Below are positions 1-9,281 of a stretch of DNA of 64,000 bases, in pieces. The stretch is taken from NCBI GenBank assembly GCA_005223125.1, contig NJBH01000003.1, positions 1 through 64,000 on the forward strand. The letters run 5' to 3'. This DNA comes from Promethearchaeota archaeon Loki_b32 (GTDB taxonomy: Archaea > Asgardarchaeota > Lokiarchaeia > Sigyniarchaeales > SOKP01). The stretch's first letter is position 1. Every line of letters starts with the position of its first letter. The notes under the pieces were generated by a model. The model saw only the letters and a program-made list of their open reading frames with translations. It searched no databases and had not been told where the DNA came from. The position numbers and the translations under genes are program-made.

Positions 1-1180
1 TAAATGAAAATACCAAATTTCTACCATAAAATATAGAAATACCTTGAGTCATAGATAATCCATTAATTTCATAACTGTGGATTTCAGGTGGGTTATTTTT
101 CACTGTTAAAAAAGTTGATTTTGAATCGATTCCGTTATCATCATCCATTGCTGTGATATCAACTTTATACCTACCAGCAGGTCTATCCGGGAGAATAACG
201 AATGTAGTTGAAAAAAGATTATCTCCCTTATAACTCAAATCTTTTTCAATTACATTTCTACCTTCAGAATCTTGAATGGCCACAGTAATAGTGAGATTCT
301 CTGCTACGGTTTCAATATCAGTGGCATTTATTGAAACCAAACATTCGTCTGTTCTAAAAAGTTCATCAGGAGAAAGATCAATCTCAGAAATAATTGTTGG
401 ATTAGAATTTATTATGTTGAAAGGAAAATATGCTGCTACTATTTTTCCACTAGGTATATCGGTCATATTAACTTTTAGATAGTATATTTTATTTACATCC
501 TGGAAAGTCTCGTTATCTATAGGGAGAGTGAATTGATTAACATTACTTTTAAGATCTAATAAATTATTTTGTGTCGCCTCGTCCATACTATCGACAATAG
601 TAAGGTCCCATTGAAATCCATAATCAATAAAATTACTAGTAAAGTTATTTACCATCAATTCTGCATATAGTGTATCTCCAATAAAGTATTCAGAACTATT
701 AAACCATGCAATACAATTTGAGTGAATTGTGAAGTTTTTATACGTGGTGTGATCATTTAAAAGTGTGCGAGTATCATTGTATATGTAAAAGCTTACATTT
801 TGAACCTCTAAAGGAGCATTATATTCTGGTATATATTCATAATAAAATTCGTTAATTTCGACTTGATCCATATCATAATTTCTAACAGAATTATTACTAA
901 ACTGAATTTCCATTGTTATATAAACCGCATCAGGAAAATCATTTGATGTATCGATAGTAAAATTAATAGATTCAAACAACCGATATATATTTGTAGCGTT
1001 TTGAATTATATCATCATAATTTAGAGCGGTTGCGAATTTAGGGTTTATAAATTCCTCAATTTCATTATCCTCATAATTAATCGTTTGAAAATCATTTAAA
1101 GAAATTAGCATTGAATTTAAACAAAATCCAAATAAAATGAATGAAAATAAAATTATAATTTTGTACCGATTCTTTGTCAA
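1..1180 (-). CDS. Secreted surface protein, 3' part outside window
   Basis: The reverse strand is open from a TTG at 1180 to the window edge. It is absent from the ORF track because it has no stop in the window. The start reads TKNRYKIIILFSFILFGFCLNS, a basic stretch followed by a hydrophobic signal peptide or anchor. The remainder is rich in Asn, Ile, Tyr and beta-prone segments with many N-x-S/T sequons, as in archaeal cell-surface proteins with Ig-like repeats. The start lies 7 nt after the stop of the upstream surface gene, so the two probably form one operon. There is no ATG near this start. No enzymatic domain is recognised and the function is unknown. Confidence 0.7.
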   Translation of the reverse strand, partial: MTKNRYKIIILFSFILFGFCLNSMLISLNDFQTINYEDNEIEEFINPKFATALNYDDIIQNATNIYRLFESINFTIDTSNDFPDAVYITMEIQFSNNSVRNYDMDQVEINEFYYEYIPEYNAPLEVQNVSFYIYNDTRTLLNDHTTYKNFTIHSNCIAWFNSSEYFIGDTLYAELMVNNFTSNFIDYGFQWDLTIVDSMDEATQNNLLDLKSNVNQFTLPIDNETFQDVNKIYYLKVNMTDIPSGKIVAAYFPFNIINSNPTIISEIDLSPDELFRTDECLVSINATDIETVAENLTITVAIQDSEGRNVIEKDLSYKGDNLFSTTFVILPDRPAGRYKVDITAMDDDNGIDSKSTFLTVKNNPPEIHSYEINGLSMTQGISIFYGRNLVFSF

Positions 1181-1187
1181 GATTATC

Positions 1188-3989
1188 TCATCTTCTTAAT
1201 TTCTTATGTTTTATATCTCTATTCTTAAAAAAAAGTATTACTCCAATAGGGATTACAATCGGTAAAATATAGAAAATGACTAAATTAAAAGATGATAATT
1301 TTAAACCAATTTCAAAATAAAACCTTTCAATTTCTTCATCAGAACTATCTTTTAATACAATTCTATATACCTTAGTTCCAAATTCATAGGGATTTATTGT
1401 TGGCGTTATTTTTGCTACAATTGTATTTTCCCCCGTGTTTAACTCAGCTATGTTCGTGCCAACCCTTTTTCCGTTAAAATATAAGGAAAATTCCTCCGAA
1501 TTATCTTGGTTGTTTTGGATTACTATTATTAACTGAGCAATAGCCCCTTGAGGTACAGTTTTTGGAAAGGTAACACTTATTAACTCAAATTTAGGTATTA
1601 TTTCTATTAAAAATACTTCAGAATAAAATTCTGTTGTGTTGATTAATATGCTCATTTTAACTCTGATGGTTTCATTATCAATAAATTCTAAGGTTTTGAG
1701 ATAGTAGGAAACCGTTTTTATTTCATTTTCGTTTAATGTCTCCTCTTTAATATAATCTTCAATACTATTATCATTATATCCTGTAAAACTTACGTTAAAG
1801 GTTTGAGTTGCATTTGGGAGAAAACTCTCCAAATTCATTGATACCAAGAGATAATCACCACCAACCACTTTACTTTGATATATAAAGTTACTGTAATCAA
1901 ATGGATATCCAATTTCTATTACTTTTTTTATTTCTAAGTAAATAATATCATCTTTTTTAATTCTAAAAAAGATTTCACTACTTCCTGGTATTGCACCAAG
2001 CTTGGCTGTAAGGTTAAAGTTTATTCGAATTTCTTCCAAAGTTACAAAACTAATTTCCTGAGAAGGGTAATTTTGTAATTCTTCACCTTCTAAAGATGCT
2101 GTTAATGTTAAATTTTCATAACGGGTATAATTAATAACTAAGGACACATTTATTACAGGTCCTTGATATAACGTACTTGGTAATCCCTCAATTGATTTGT
2201 TAATTAATCCAGAAACAACATTAAAACGTTTTAAAGTGCTTGTCAGTCTAAAATATGTTGTATTAGCCCAAATATAAATATTATACCCATCACCTATGGA
2301 TAAGGTTTCAGTAATATTATATAAAAGAGTATGGGATGTTGCAGGTTCATTAATTTGATCTTCAAATTGATAATAAAAAGTTCCATTAGGATATTTAAAA
2401 ACATAATTAATAGTGGCATTTGTTATATCATATTGTACTATAGAACGTCCATAAGACTCATTTTCTGGATTATAGAAAGGAATACTTTTAATAAATGAAT
2501 AGGTTGATGTTAAATTCATTTTTTCTTGATTAAAAATAAAATCTGGTATATTTCCCGATACATTATAGACTCCAGTTAAAACTGTGCTATTATAAATATT
2601 AAAAGCATCTAGATATGCCCTACTTAATTTAAGATTTGAATAAAATGATTTAGATGTATCACTTAAAGATAAATTGTAGGCACCGTTGATATCGTCATAT
2701 AGACTTTCTAGAGAATTGTATAATTTCAATGCCCTGTTATAGTATGTTATATTTCCTGTACCTTCAAACAATTTCAAACAAGCACTCATCATCAAAGCGT
2801 TACTATCAAGGTTTAAACTAGGATCAAATATTATAGCCCAAGTAGGTTGGCCAATATTCTTATATAGATTATTACTTGAATCCCATAAATGAGTTTCATC
2901 AGATAAGCTCTCATATAGGTCGATAGCCATTTGTAAATAAGTAGAATCATTTTGCATGCCAGATTCAATCCAAAATTCTATTAAGCTGATTATACCTAAA
3001 GCATTTGTGCTTAAGTGATAATTTTTTTGCTGGCCACCACCTGTGCCCCAATTTCTATCAGCATTATGATAGAAAGCCTCATCTAAAGGATTCCACATAT
3101 TGTCAATCATATCAATCATAGTTAAATTTGCGAGTTCATAAGCTCTGTTTCGTATTGTAGCGTCTAAATTGAGATCATAATAGTTTTGGTGAATTAAGAG
3201 ATTTGCCAATATAGCATAAAAATTACTTTCAGAATATTTAACATTAATATTGAATGGCGGCTCTAAATATGAAGAATTATAATGATAAAATCCATTATAA
3301 TTAATTCTATCATCCCAAAATTCAGAAGAATTCATTAAATAGAACATTTCATTAATATAATTTCTTGGAGATTTTCCATTAATCGAGATAGTGTTAATTT
3401 CAGCACCAATATTTTCAATTAAAAGGAATATTGGCAATAAATTATCATATAAGTATCTATTATCATCTTTTATTTCCCCTGTTGCATTATCAATTGAATT
3501 AATAAAGCCATATTCAAACTCATTTACATCACCTTCATACCATAAAGTAGTATCTTTTAAATCTAAGTAAATATCAAATGTTTCAAGATCATCAATTTCC
3601 ATTTTCATTAACGAGTTGTAATAAAATAAATTGTCTTCTGAAAAAATTGTATCATCTGTAATAACACCATCACTATCTCCATATCTGAAATAGGTGGGTA
3701 TTTCAAAATCTAAACTTGATTGATACTTTGTCTCAAAAAAGTCGCGTAATAGATCAAAATTTTCTGTAAATGGGTCTTGAAGCATTGAAGTTGCAGAAGT
3801 TGTCTGCAGATTATCTATAGGATTATCAAGAATATCTCTATTTTCTGCAGAAAAGTTTTCTCCTGAAAAATTAATATTTAAAATATTTAGTAAGAAAATT
3901 GAAACAAAGAAAAGAGATATTACTATTTTTAGACGTTGGTCTATTTGTCTTCTTTTCTTTCCTTTAATGAATAAATTTGATAACTCCAT
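1188..3989 (-). CDS. Membrane-anchored surface protein with six-hairpin-like and Ig-like regions
   Basis: The 933-residue product has an N-terminal hydrophobic segment at about residues 19-42, and a C-terminal membrane helix (about 900-920) followed by a basic tail, the pattern of an exported protein anchored by its C terminus. Residues about 200-480 contain repeated helical hairpins with W, Y and N motifs such as NMWNPLDEAFYHN and NRALKLYNSL. These resemble the alpha/alpha-barrel six-hairpin fold of glycosidase-like and YyaL-like proteins. I see no clear catalytic acid pair, so an enzyme activity is not claimed. Residues about 500-890 look like several beta-sandwich (Ig-like) modules. N-glycosylation sequons are numerous. 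It is transcribed with the downstream secreted protein (7-nt gap). Confidence 0.65.
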   Translation of the reverse strand: MELSNLFIKGKKRRQIDQRLKIVISLFFVSIFLLNILNINFSGENFSAENRDILDNPIDNLQTTSATSMLQDPFTENFDLLRDFFETKYQSSLDFEIPTYFRYGDSDGVITDDTIFSEDNLFYYNSLMKMEIDDLETFDIYLDLKDTTLWYEGDVNEFEYGFINSIDNATGEIKDDNRYLYDNLLPIFLLIENIGAEINTISINGKSPRNYINEMFYLMNSSEFWDDRINYNGFYHYNSSYLEPPFNINVKYSESNFYAILANLLIHQNYYDLNLDATIRNRAYELANLTMIDMIDNMWNPLDEAFYHNADRNWGTGGGQQKNYHLSTNALGIISLIEFWIESGMQNDSTYLQMAIDLYESLSDETHLWDSSNNLYKNIGQPTWAIIFDPSLNLDSNALMMSACLKLFEGTGNITYYNRALKLYNSLESLYDDINGAYNLSLSDTSKSFYSNLKLSRAYLDAFNIYNSTVLTGVYNVSGNIPDFIFNQEKMNLTSTYSFIKSIPFYNPENESYGRSIVQYDITNATINYVFKYPNGTFYYQFEDQINEPATSHTLLYNITETLSIGDGYNIYIWANTTYFRLTSTLKRFNVVSGLINKSIEGLPSTLYQGPVINVSLVINYTRYENLTLTASLEGEELQNYPSQEISFVTLEEIRINFNLTAKLGAIPGSSEIFFRIKKDDIIYLEIKKVIEIGYPFDYSNFIYQSKVVGGDYLLVSMNLESFLPNATQTFNVSFTGYNDNSIEDYIKEETLNENEIKTVSYYLKTLEFIDNETIRVKMSILINTTEFYSEVFLIEIIPKFELISVTFPKTVPQGAIAQLIIVIQNNQDNSEEFSLYFNGKRVGTNIAELNTGENTIVAKITPTINPYEFGTKVYRIVLKDSSDEEIERFYFEIGLKLSSFNLVIFYILPIVIPIGVILFFKNRDIKHKKLRR

Positions 3990-4214
3990 GTTAAATTAAA
4001 TAAAGCAATTATGTATGTTCTAACCAAAGTTTAATTTTTAAATTATATTTGTAAAAAATCCTTCTCTTTAAAATTTTTTCTGAACATACCAAATAGATCA
4101 TAATATTTAACAAAAGTTTAAGAGTTAATTCAATTCTTAATTTTAAACATAGATCTATTATTAAAAATTAGAGGATTTGATATTTTTATAAAAAAATATA
4201 CATGGATACTTAAT

Positions 4215-5711
4215 TCACTTAAAGGTTCTGAGTTTATTTCTTATGATTTCAACTAATTCATTTATATTTACTCTATCTTGTTTCATTGTATCTCTAAATC
4301 TAAGAGTAACTGAATTGTCTTCTAGAGAATCATAATCAATTGTAACACAGTACATTGTGCCAATTTCGTCTTGTCTTCGATACCTTTTACCAATTGAGCC
4401 AGAAGCATCATAAAATGAATTAATCCGATTTTCTAATAAGTCTCTATGCACACTTAATGCTAATTTTCTAATATTTTCCTTATTTTTGACAAGAGGAAAG
4501 ACTGCTACTATGTTTGGAGCTAAATTTGGGTTAAGTTTCAAATTAATTCTTCCTTCTTCCACATTAAAATTTGTCTCAAGTAATGTATATATGATTCTAT
4601 CAATTCCAAATGCAATTTCAAGAATCTGAGGAATTTCTTTGGTTTCTGAATCAGAACTCATATTTATGTTAAAATTCTGTTTCGAGAATTCTCCATGTCT
4701 TCTTAAATCATAATTAGTTCTATCATGGACCCCACATATCTCAACCCATCCAAATTGTTTTGTCTTTATTTCCAAATCCCAAGCATCATCAGCGTAATGA
4801 GCACGTTCATTTATTGAATGTTGCCTTAATCTAATGACTTCTTCTGGAAACCCTAAAATTCTGGTCAAATAATAAGTGATATAAAGACAATAAGCATATG
4901 CTGGTTTTTTGAGTATTTTTGTGTTAATTGTGGTCTCTAATGAAATTTTTTCTGGTTTAACGATATTCTTCTCTTGGAGTTTCCAATCTAAAAGAGGTAA
5001 AATTTTATCTTTAATCTCTTCATAATCCTCAAATTCCATCTCTTGCTGTTTACCGATAAATAATTGGAGTTCCAATTGATCAAATGCCCTCATTCGAAGA
5101 ACTCCTTGACGTGGAGAAATTTCATTTCGATACGCTTTACCAAATTGGCATATCCTAATTGGGTATTGCCTTCTAGCATCTTGATTTAAACGATTGAATA
5201 ATAAGTATGTTGTGGTGGCTGTTTCTGGTCGTAAATATGCGGTAACATTATTACCTACTTGTGTTTTTAACATTAAATTATATTCTTCTATTTTAGTAAA
5301 AGTATTTCCGCAATTAGGACAAGCTAAATTATGTTTTTTAATTAAATCTTCCATAGCCTGAAATGACAAACCATCAATCATAAGGTCTGGAAGCTGTTCC
5401 TGAAGGAATTTATCTGCTCTATATAATGTATTACATTTCTTACATCTCAGAACAGGATCAATAAAGCGTTCCAAATGCCCAGATGCTCTCCATACAATTT
5501 CAGGCATAATTGTTGGGCATTCAACTTCTCCAAAACCAAAATATTGTAATTCTCTCCTAAATAAATTTAAAATATTGTTCTTAAGAGCCATTCCCGAGGG
5601 GGCGTAAGAATAGAACCCCGCTAATCCACCATAAATCTCTGGTGAAGGTCCCCATATAAATTTTCTTCTAATTAATGAATTAAATGTTTCAAAATTATCC
5701 TCAATTTTCAT
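4215..5711 (-). CDS. glyS: Glycyl-tRNA synthetase (archaeal/eukaryotic type)
   Basis: Class II aminoacyl-tRNA synthetase that charges tRNA-Gly with glycine in the cytosol. The 498-residue protein begins with the family signature RRKFIWGPSPEIYGGLAGFY. It carries a zinc-binding pair (CKKC near 90 and CPNC near 132), motif 2 (FGKAYRNEISPRQGVLRMRAFDQLE) and motif 3 (EIAFGIDRIIYTLLE). The C-terminal anticodon-binding domain ends with VTLRFRDTM and the REDR-like DRVNI segment. It is somewhat shorter than the usual 550-600 residues of archaeal homologues, probably through smaller insertions, and no motif is missing. It is a single gene with its own upstream region. Confidence 0.95.
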   Translation of the reverse strand: MKIEDNFETFNSLIRRKFIWGPSPEIYGGLAGFYSYAPSGMALKNNILNLFRRELQYFGFGEVECPTIMPEIVWRASGHLERFIDPVLRCKKCNTLYRADKFLQEQLPDLMIDGLSFQAMEDLIKKHNLACPNCGNTFTKIEEYNLMLKTQVGNNVTAYLRPETATTTYLLFNRLNQDARRQYPIRICQFGKAYRNEISPRQGVLRMRAFDQLELQLFIGKQQEMEFEDYEEIKDKILPLLDWKLQEKNIVKPEKISLETTINTKILKKPAYAYCLYITYYLTRILGFPEEVIRLRQHSINERAHYADDAWDLEIKTKQFGWVEICGVHDRTNYDLRRHGEFSKQNFNINMSSDSETKEIPQILEIAFGIDRIIYTLLETNFNVEEGRINLKLNPNLAPNIVAVFPLVKNKENIRKLALSVHRDLLENRINSFYDASGSIGKRYRRQDEIGTMYCVTIDYDSLEDNSVTLRFRDTMKQDRVNINELVEIIRNKLRTFK

Positions 5712-5838
5712 ACCATATTAAAAAGTGTATTATTTTATTTGTATTTTAAGATATTACAAGTAAATTAAAATAAATTTTTATAATAGTAATATAATAATAA
5801 TATTATTATTTCTTAAAAGTAAAAAAAATTGAAGACTT

Positions 5839-6696
5839 ATGTTATTTCAAGAAACTCCATTGGAATATTTATCATTTTTTGATGCCATAGAGATGGGTCT
5901 CTATTTTATTATTGTAGGTTACTTTTTCCTCTTATTTTTCTACTTCCTCTTCATACGATATAGAACTTCAAGGAAGTTGTATTGGTTGTTTTTTAGCTTA
6001 TTTTTTCTATGTTTTGGCATTGCAAGGGTATTTTTCATTGTCTATTATTTCTTCGGTCCAGAACTATACGATTTAACAAATGGTGCTGAAGTCGTTGCAT
6101 TTTTAATGATAAATTTTCGCTTAGCAACATTCTTTACTTGGATGGGGGTAGCTTGTGCTGTTGGAGTTTTAGGAATTCTTTTATTTCCACCTGAAACACA
6201 GGAGGAAAATAAAGGAAAAAAAACATTAAACGAATGGTTAAAAAATAGAAAAAATCTCGAATTACTTATTCGGATAGGATTATTTGCTCTCCCTATAATT
6301 ATAGGAATTCTCGCTTTAACATTACCAGATGGCTTATTTATGGATCCTGATTTTATTGACGAGTATATTGTACCTGATAATATTGTTAAAATCACTATTG
6401 GCTCATGGAATTATCCACTTGGTAGATTTCTATTTAATTTCATTTTTATGCCACTATTCCTCACATTGATTCCTTTTATCTTTCTATATCTTGCCTGGAA
6501 AACTTTTGGAGTATTAAGAAAATCATATGCTTTAAATGCTATTGGTTTCATTCTTTATTTTATCGGGGGAAGAATATTACAAGGTGTACTAGATGTAGCT
6601 ACATTACCTCATTTGAGAGCGATAATGCCCCCATTAATAATATTACTCGCGCTTCTTATTTTAGTTATAGCAAATAATTACGAACAGCTCAAATAA
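5839..6696 (+). CDS. Seven-helix membrane protein of unknown function
   Basis: The 285-residue protein has about seven predicted membrane helices: residues about 18-40, 48-75, 90-117, 142-162, 198-222, 230-248 and 262-281. A charged loop (EETQEENKGKKTLNEWLKNRKN) separates helices 3 and 4. The aromatic-rich helices and the GGRILQG segment match no transporter or receptor motif I recognise. The start ATG follows an A-rich tract without a clear ribosome-binding site, so the mRNA may be leaderless. It is divergent from glyS and isolated. Confidence applies to it being a gene, not to a function. Confidence 0.7.
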   Translation: MLFQETPLEYLSFFDAIEMGLYFIIVGYFFLLFFYFLFIRYRTSRKLYWLFFSLFFLCFGIARVFFIVYYFFGPELYDLTNGAEVVAFLMINFRLATFFTWMGVACAVGVLGILLFPPETQEENKGKKTLNEWLKNRKNLELLIRIGLFALPIIIGILALTLPDGLFMDPDFIDEYIVPDNIVKITIGSWNYPLGRFLFNFIFMPLFLTLIPFIFLYLAWKTFGVLRKSYALNAIGFILYFIGGRILQGVLDVATLPHLRAIMPPLIILLALLILVIANNYEQLK

Positions 6697-6910
6697 AATA
6701 ATTTTACTTTTTACTTATATAATTATTTTTTGTCAGTGGCATTTCTCAAATTACATTATAGCAACCCTTGAAAGTAGTAGAAACATTTAAACTACTATTT
6801 TTTTTTCCTAAAGAAAAAAAGATTAAAAATTTAAAACTGGAGCTCTTTAAATTTAATATATTTGATATATATATATTAAAGATATAAATTAAAAATTCAA
6901 GATAATATCC

Positions 6911-8545
6911 ATGACTGTACACGGAAATCAGTATTTGTTACCATTTTTTATCAGAAAAGATTCACGACCCCTTTCAATTCAAGGAAATGATGAATTAGCG
7001 CTTTCGTTTTATCTTTTAACTAATGAATTGAGTAAAAATAAAAAAATTATTTCTTTTTCAAGACTTCTTTGGCCTATTTTAAGCATTCAAGGCGTAATTA
7101 GTACCCATATAATGTTAGATGGATTAAAGCTTTTTAATAATAGAGGTAGGTTTTCTAATCCCCCACGTCAACCTTTAATTGGTCATATTCTTAGGAATAT
7201 AGACAATAAAACACGAATTGAATTACTCAATAGAATTCTTGACGTTTTAACCTATAAAGACATAGAAGCTGAAGAAATTGGTGAAGGAGAAGAATCTGAA
7301 TTTCAAACACTTAAAATTGATAGTATAATTAATCCAGTGTTTCTTCAGTCATTAATAAAATTCATTCCTCTTATTGAATATAAACCGATTGTAGATTACA
7401 CGGTGTTAGATTCTAGTATTTCTACTGAAAATGCTTTAAATATCTCGGAAGAGTATCGCCAAATAATCAATGCTATGAAAGGAAATGCGTTAAGATGGAA
7501 GACTCAAATTGAATTAATAGATAAAGAAGTAAGTAAGTGGCTTATTGATCTAAACGTTCAATTAAAAGATATTGATTCACGTTATTCGAGTCAAATTACT
7601 AAAACTACCTCTTCAATAGATACATTTCAAGTGAATGAAAAAACAAAATTAGAATTAGATAAAATTGATCAATGGAGTGTTAAAGAGAAGAAAAAAATAA
7701 TTGAAAACATGTCTACTTTATTTAAAACATTTGAAAGACACCTAGAAGAAATAATAAAGAAAAATAAATTTTTTACAAGTGGAGATTCTTTAAAAAGTAG
7801 AGTTTTCAAAGATATTGTACCTCACTTTGAAAATCAATTTTTATATCTAAGAGATGAGGGAAAAAAGTTCTTAGAATCCATTGAAGGTCTTCACCAAAAA
7901 TTCAAAGAATTAAAAGAACGAGGAACTCAAATTGATATTGAAGCAGAACAAAAGTTAGCTAAATTTAAGGACTCATTACATATAAAACTAAAAGATAGAG
8001 ATAAACAATTAACTGAATTTGAAAGTGAAAAAGAAGTGAAAATCTCTGAGTTAAATAATCTAAAAACTCAGATAGAAGATTTAATTACAAATATCAAAAA
8101 AATTATACAAGAAAAACAAAATTCATGCTTACAAGAAGCGCAAAAATTGATTGAATGGTCTCTTAATGATGATCAATCAGATTTATTTTCGAGGCCTATA
8201 CAGTGGATATATATGCCAATATATGCGATTTTTATTGAAGATGAGGATAATATGGAAGAATATATGAATATTTTATTTCCGGGATATATAACCAACGACC
8301 CAAATGCTATATATCAAAACATTGATGATGCCTTCATTAGTTTAAAGAATATTGTGAATGAAAAAGTCGAAACAGACATGGCTACACGATCGAATTTTGA
8401 ATTTTCTTGTGAAAGGAAAAATTTAATTAACGATCCTAACCTTAAAAAGAGAATTCAGTTAGGAATTTCCAAATTAAGAGAAAAGACGCTACTTAATGAA
8501 ACCATTGAAAGAATTATTCGAGAAAAATTAAATTTGTTAACCTAA
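6911..8545 (+). CDS. Coiled-coil protein of unknown function
   Basis: The 544-residue protein has a globular N-terminal part (about 1-130, with VHGNQYLLPFFIRKDSRPLS and SFSRLLWPILSIQG). A long acidic-basic helical region follows (about 170-410, rich in K, E, Q and heptad-like spacing), and a mixed C-terminal domain (about 415-544) contains RPIQWIYMPIYAIFIEDED. There is no signal peptide or membrane helix. It ends 24 nt before the GNAT gene in the same direction, so the two are probably co-transcribed. A scaffold or cytoskeletal-type role is possible from the coiled coil, but nothing in the sequence proves it. Confidence 0.7.
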   Translation: MTVHGNQYLLPFFIRKDSRPLSIQGNDELALSFYLLTNELSKNKKIISFSRLLWPILSIQGVISTHIMLDGLKLFNNRGRFSNPPRQPLIGHILRNIDNKTRIELLNRILDVLTYKDIEAEEIGEGEESEFQTLKIDSIINPVFLQSLIKFIPLIEYKPIVDYTVLDSSISTENALNISEEYRQIINAMKGNALRWKTQIELIDKEVSKWLIDLNVQLKDIDSRYSSQITKTTSSIDTFQVNEKTKLELDKIDQWSVKEKKKIIENMSTLFKTFERHLEEIIKKNKFFTSGDSLKSRVFKDIVPHFENQFLYLRDEGKKFLESIEGLHQKFKELKERGTQIDIEAEQKLAKFKDSLHIKLKDRDKQLTEFESEKEVKISELNNLKTQIEDLITNIKKIIQEKQNSCLQEAQKLIEWSLNDDQSDLFSRPIQWIYMPIYAIFIEDEDNMEEYMNILFPGYITNDPNAIYQNIDDAFISLKNIVNEKVETDMATRSNFEFSCERKNLINDPNLKKRIQLGISKLREKTLLNETIERIIREKLNLLT

Positions 8546-8569
8546 CTTTACATTTTTTTACTTCTGATC

Positions 8570-9250
8570 ATGTCACAATCAAAATTAGAGCGTAAAAAAA
8601 GATTAAATCTCAAAAAAAGGAAAATTAGAGCTTATTTCTTATCAATCGAAACAAAAAAAAAACATAAAGTAGAAGTTGATAAGGTTGCAGAGGAACTTTA
8701 TCAAGATGGTATGGTTTACATCCAAATGAAACTCCCTGTTGAGAAAATAACTAATGTTGAAAAAAATTTAAAGGAAAAAATAGAACATAACATAGTACAA
8801 GCAAACATACGAGAAGCTACGAAATCAGATCTTGAGAGCTTGAAATATATTTATAATAGAGCTTGGCTAACTTCCAATACCCCGTTTCGCCCAATAACTA
8901 AAACAGATTTACAAAAAATCCTTGAATATCCTGAAACTGTATTCCTTATAGCAAAATTATATGGATCTGATGCTGCATTTCTTCTTCTAGATTTTGAAGG
9001 TGAAAATAAAGAATTTGCAATCATAGCTGCTTTAGCTGTTATTCCTAGATTTCAAAGGAAAGGTCTTGGATCAGTTCTAGGCATGGCAAGTTGGCAATAT
9101 CTTAAAAAGGAATTCCCTAATGTAAAGGAAATTAGATGTGAAGTATATAAAGATAATAAAGTCTCATATGCTTTCATAAAAGGCATTGGATTTGAAGAGT
9201 ATGGCAAAAAGGTTTATAAAAAAGAAGATTTTGAGATTTCCGACAACTAA
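8570..9250 (+). CDS. GNAT-family N-acetyltransferase
   Basis: Residues about 80-220 form a GNAT domain: the conserved N-terminal strand and helix (ANIREATKSDLESLKYIYNRAW), the acetyl-CoA-binding motif A (VIPRFQRKGLGSVLGMASWQYL, a Q/R-x-x-G-x-G/A variant) and the C-terminal NKVSYAFIKGIGFEEYGKKVY. Such enzymes transfer acetyl from acetyl-CoA to an amine; the substrate cannot be read from the sequence. The first 75 residues are a very basic extension (KLERKKRLNLKKRKIRAYF) that could bind nucleic acid or a protein partner. It lies 24 nt downstream of the coiled-coil gene. Confidence 0.85.
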   Translation: MSQSKLERKKRLNLKKRKIRAYFLSIETKKKHKVEVDKVAEELYQDGMVYIQMKLPVEKITNVEKNLKEKIEHNIVQANIREATKSDLESLKYIYNRAWLTSNTPFRPITKTDLQKILEYPETVFLIAKLYGSDAAFLLLDFEGENKEFAIIAALAVIPRFQRKGLGSVLGMASWQYLKKEFPNVKEIRCEVYKDNKVSYAFIKGIGFEEYGKKVYKKEDFEISDN

Positions 9251-9281
9251 AAATAGTATTTCAATCATAAAGCTTTTATTT

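Noticed and set aside
276-482. ORF of 68 aa on the forward strand
   Set aside because: It is antisense to the open surface-protein frame that fills 1-1180 on the reverse strand, which has a signal peptide and sensible composition.
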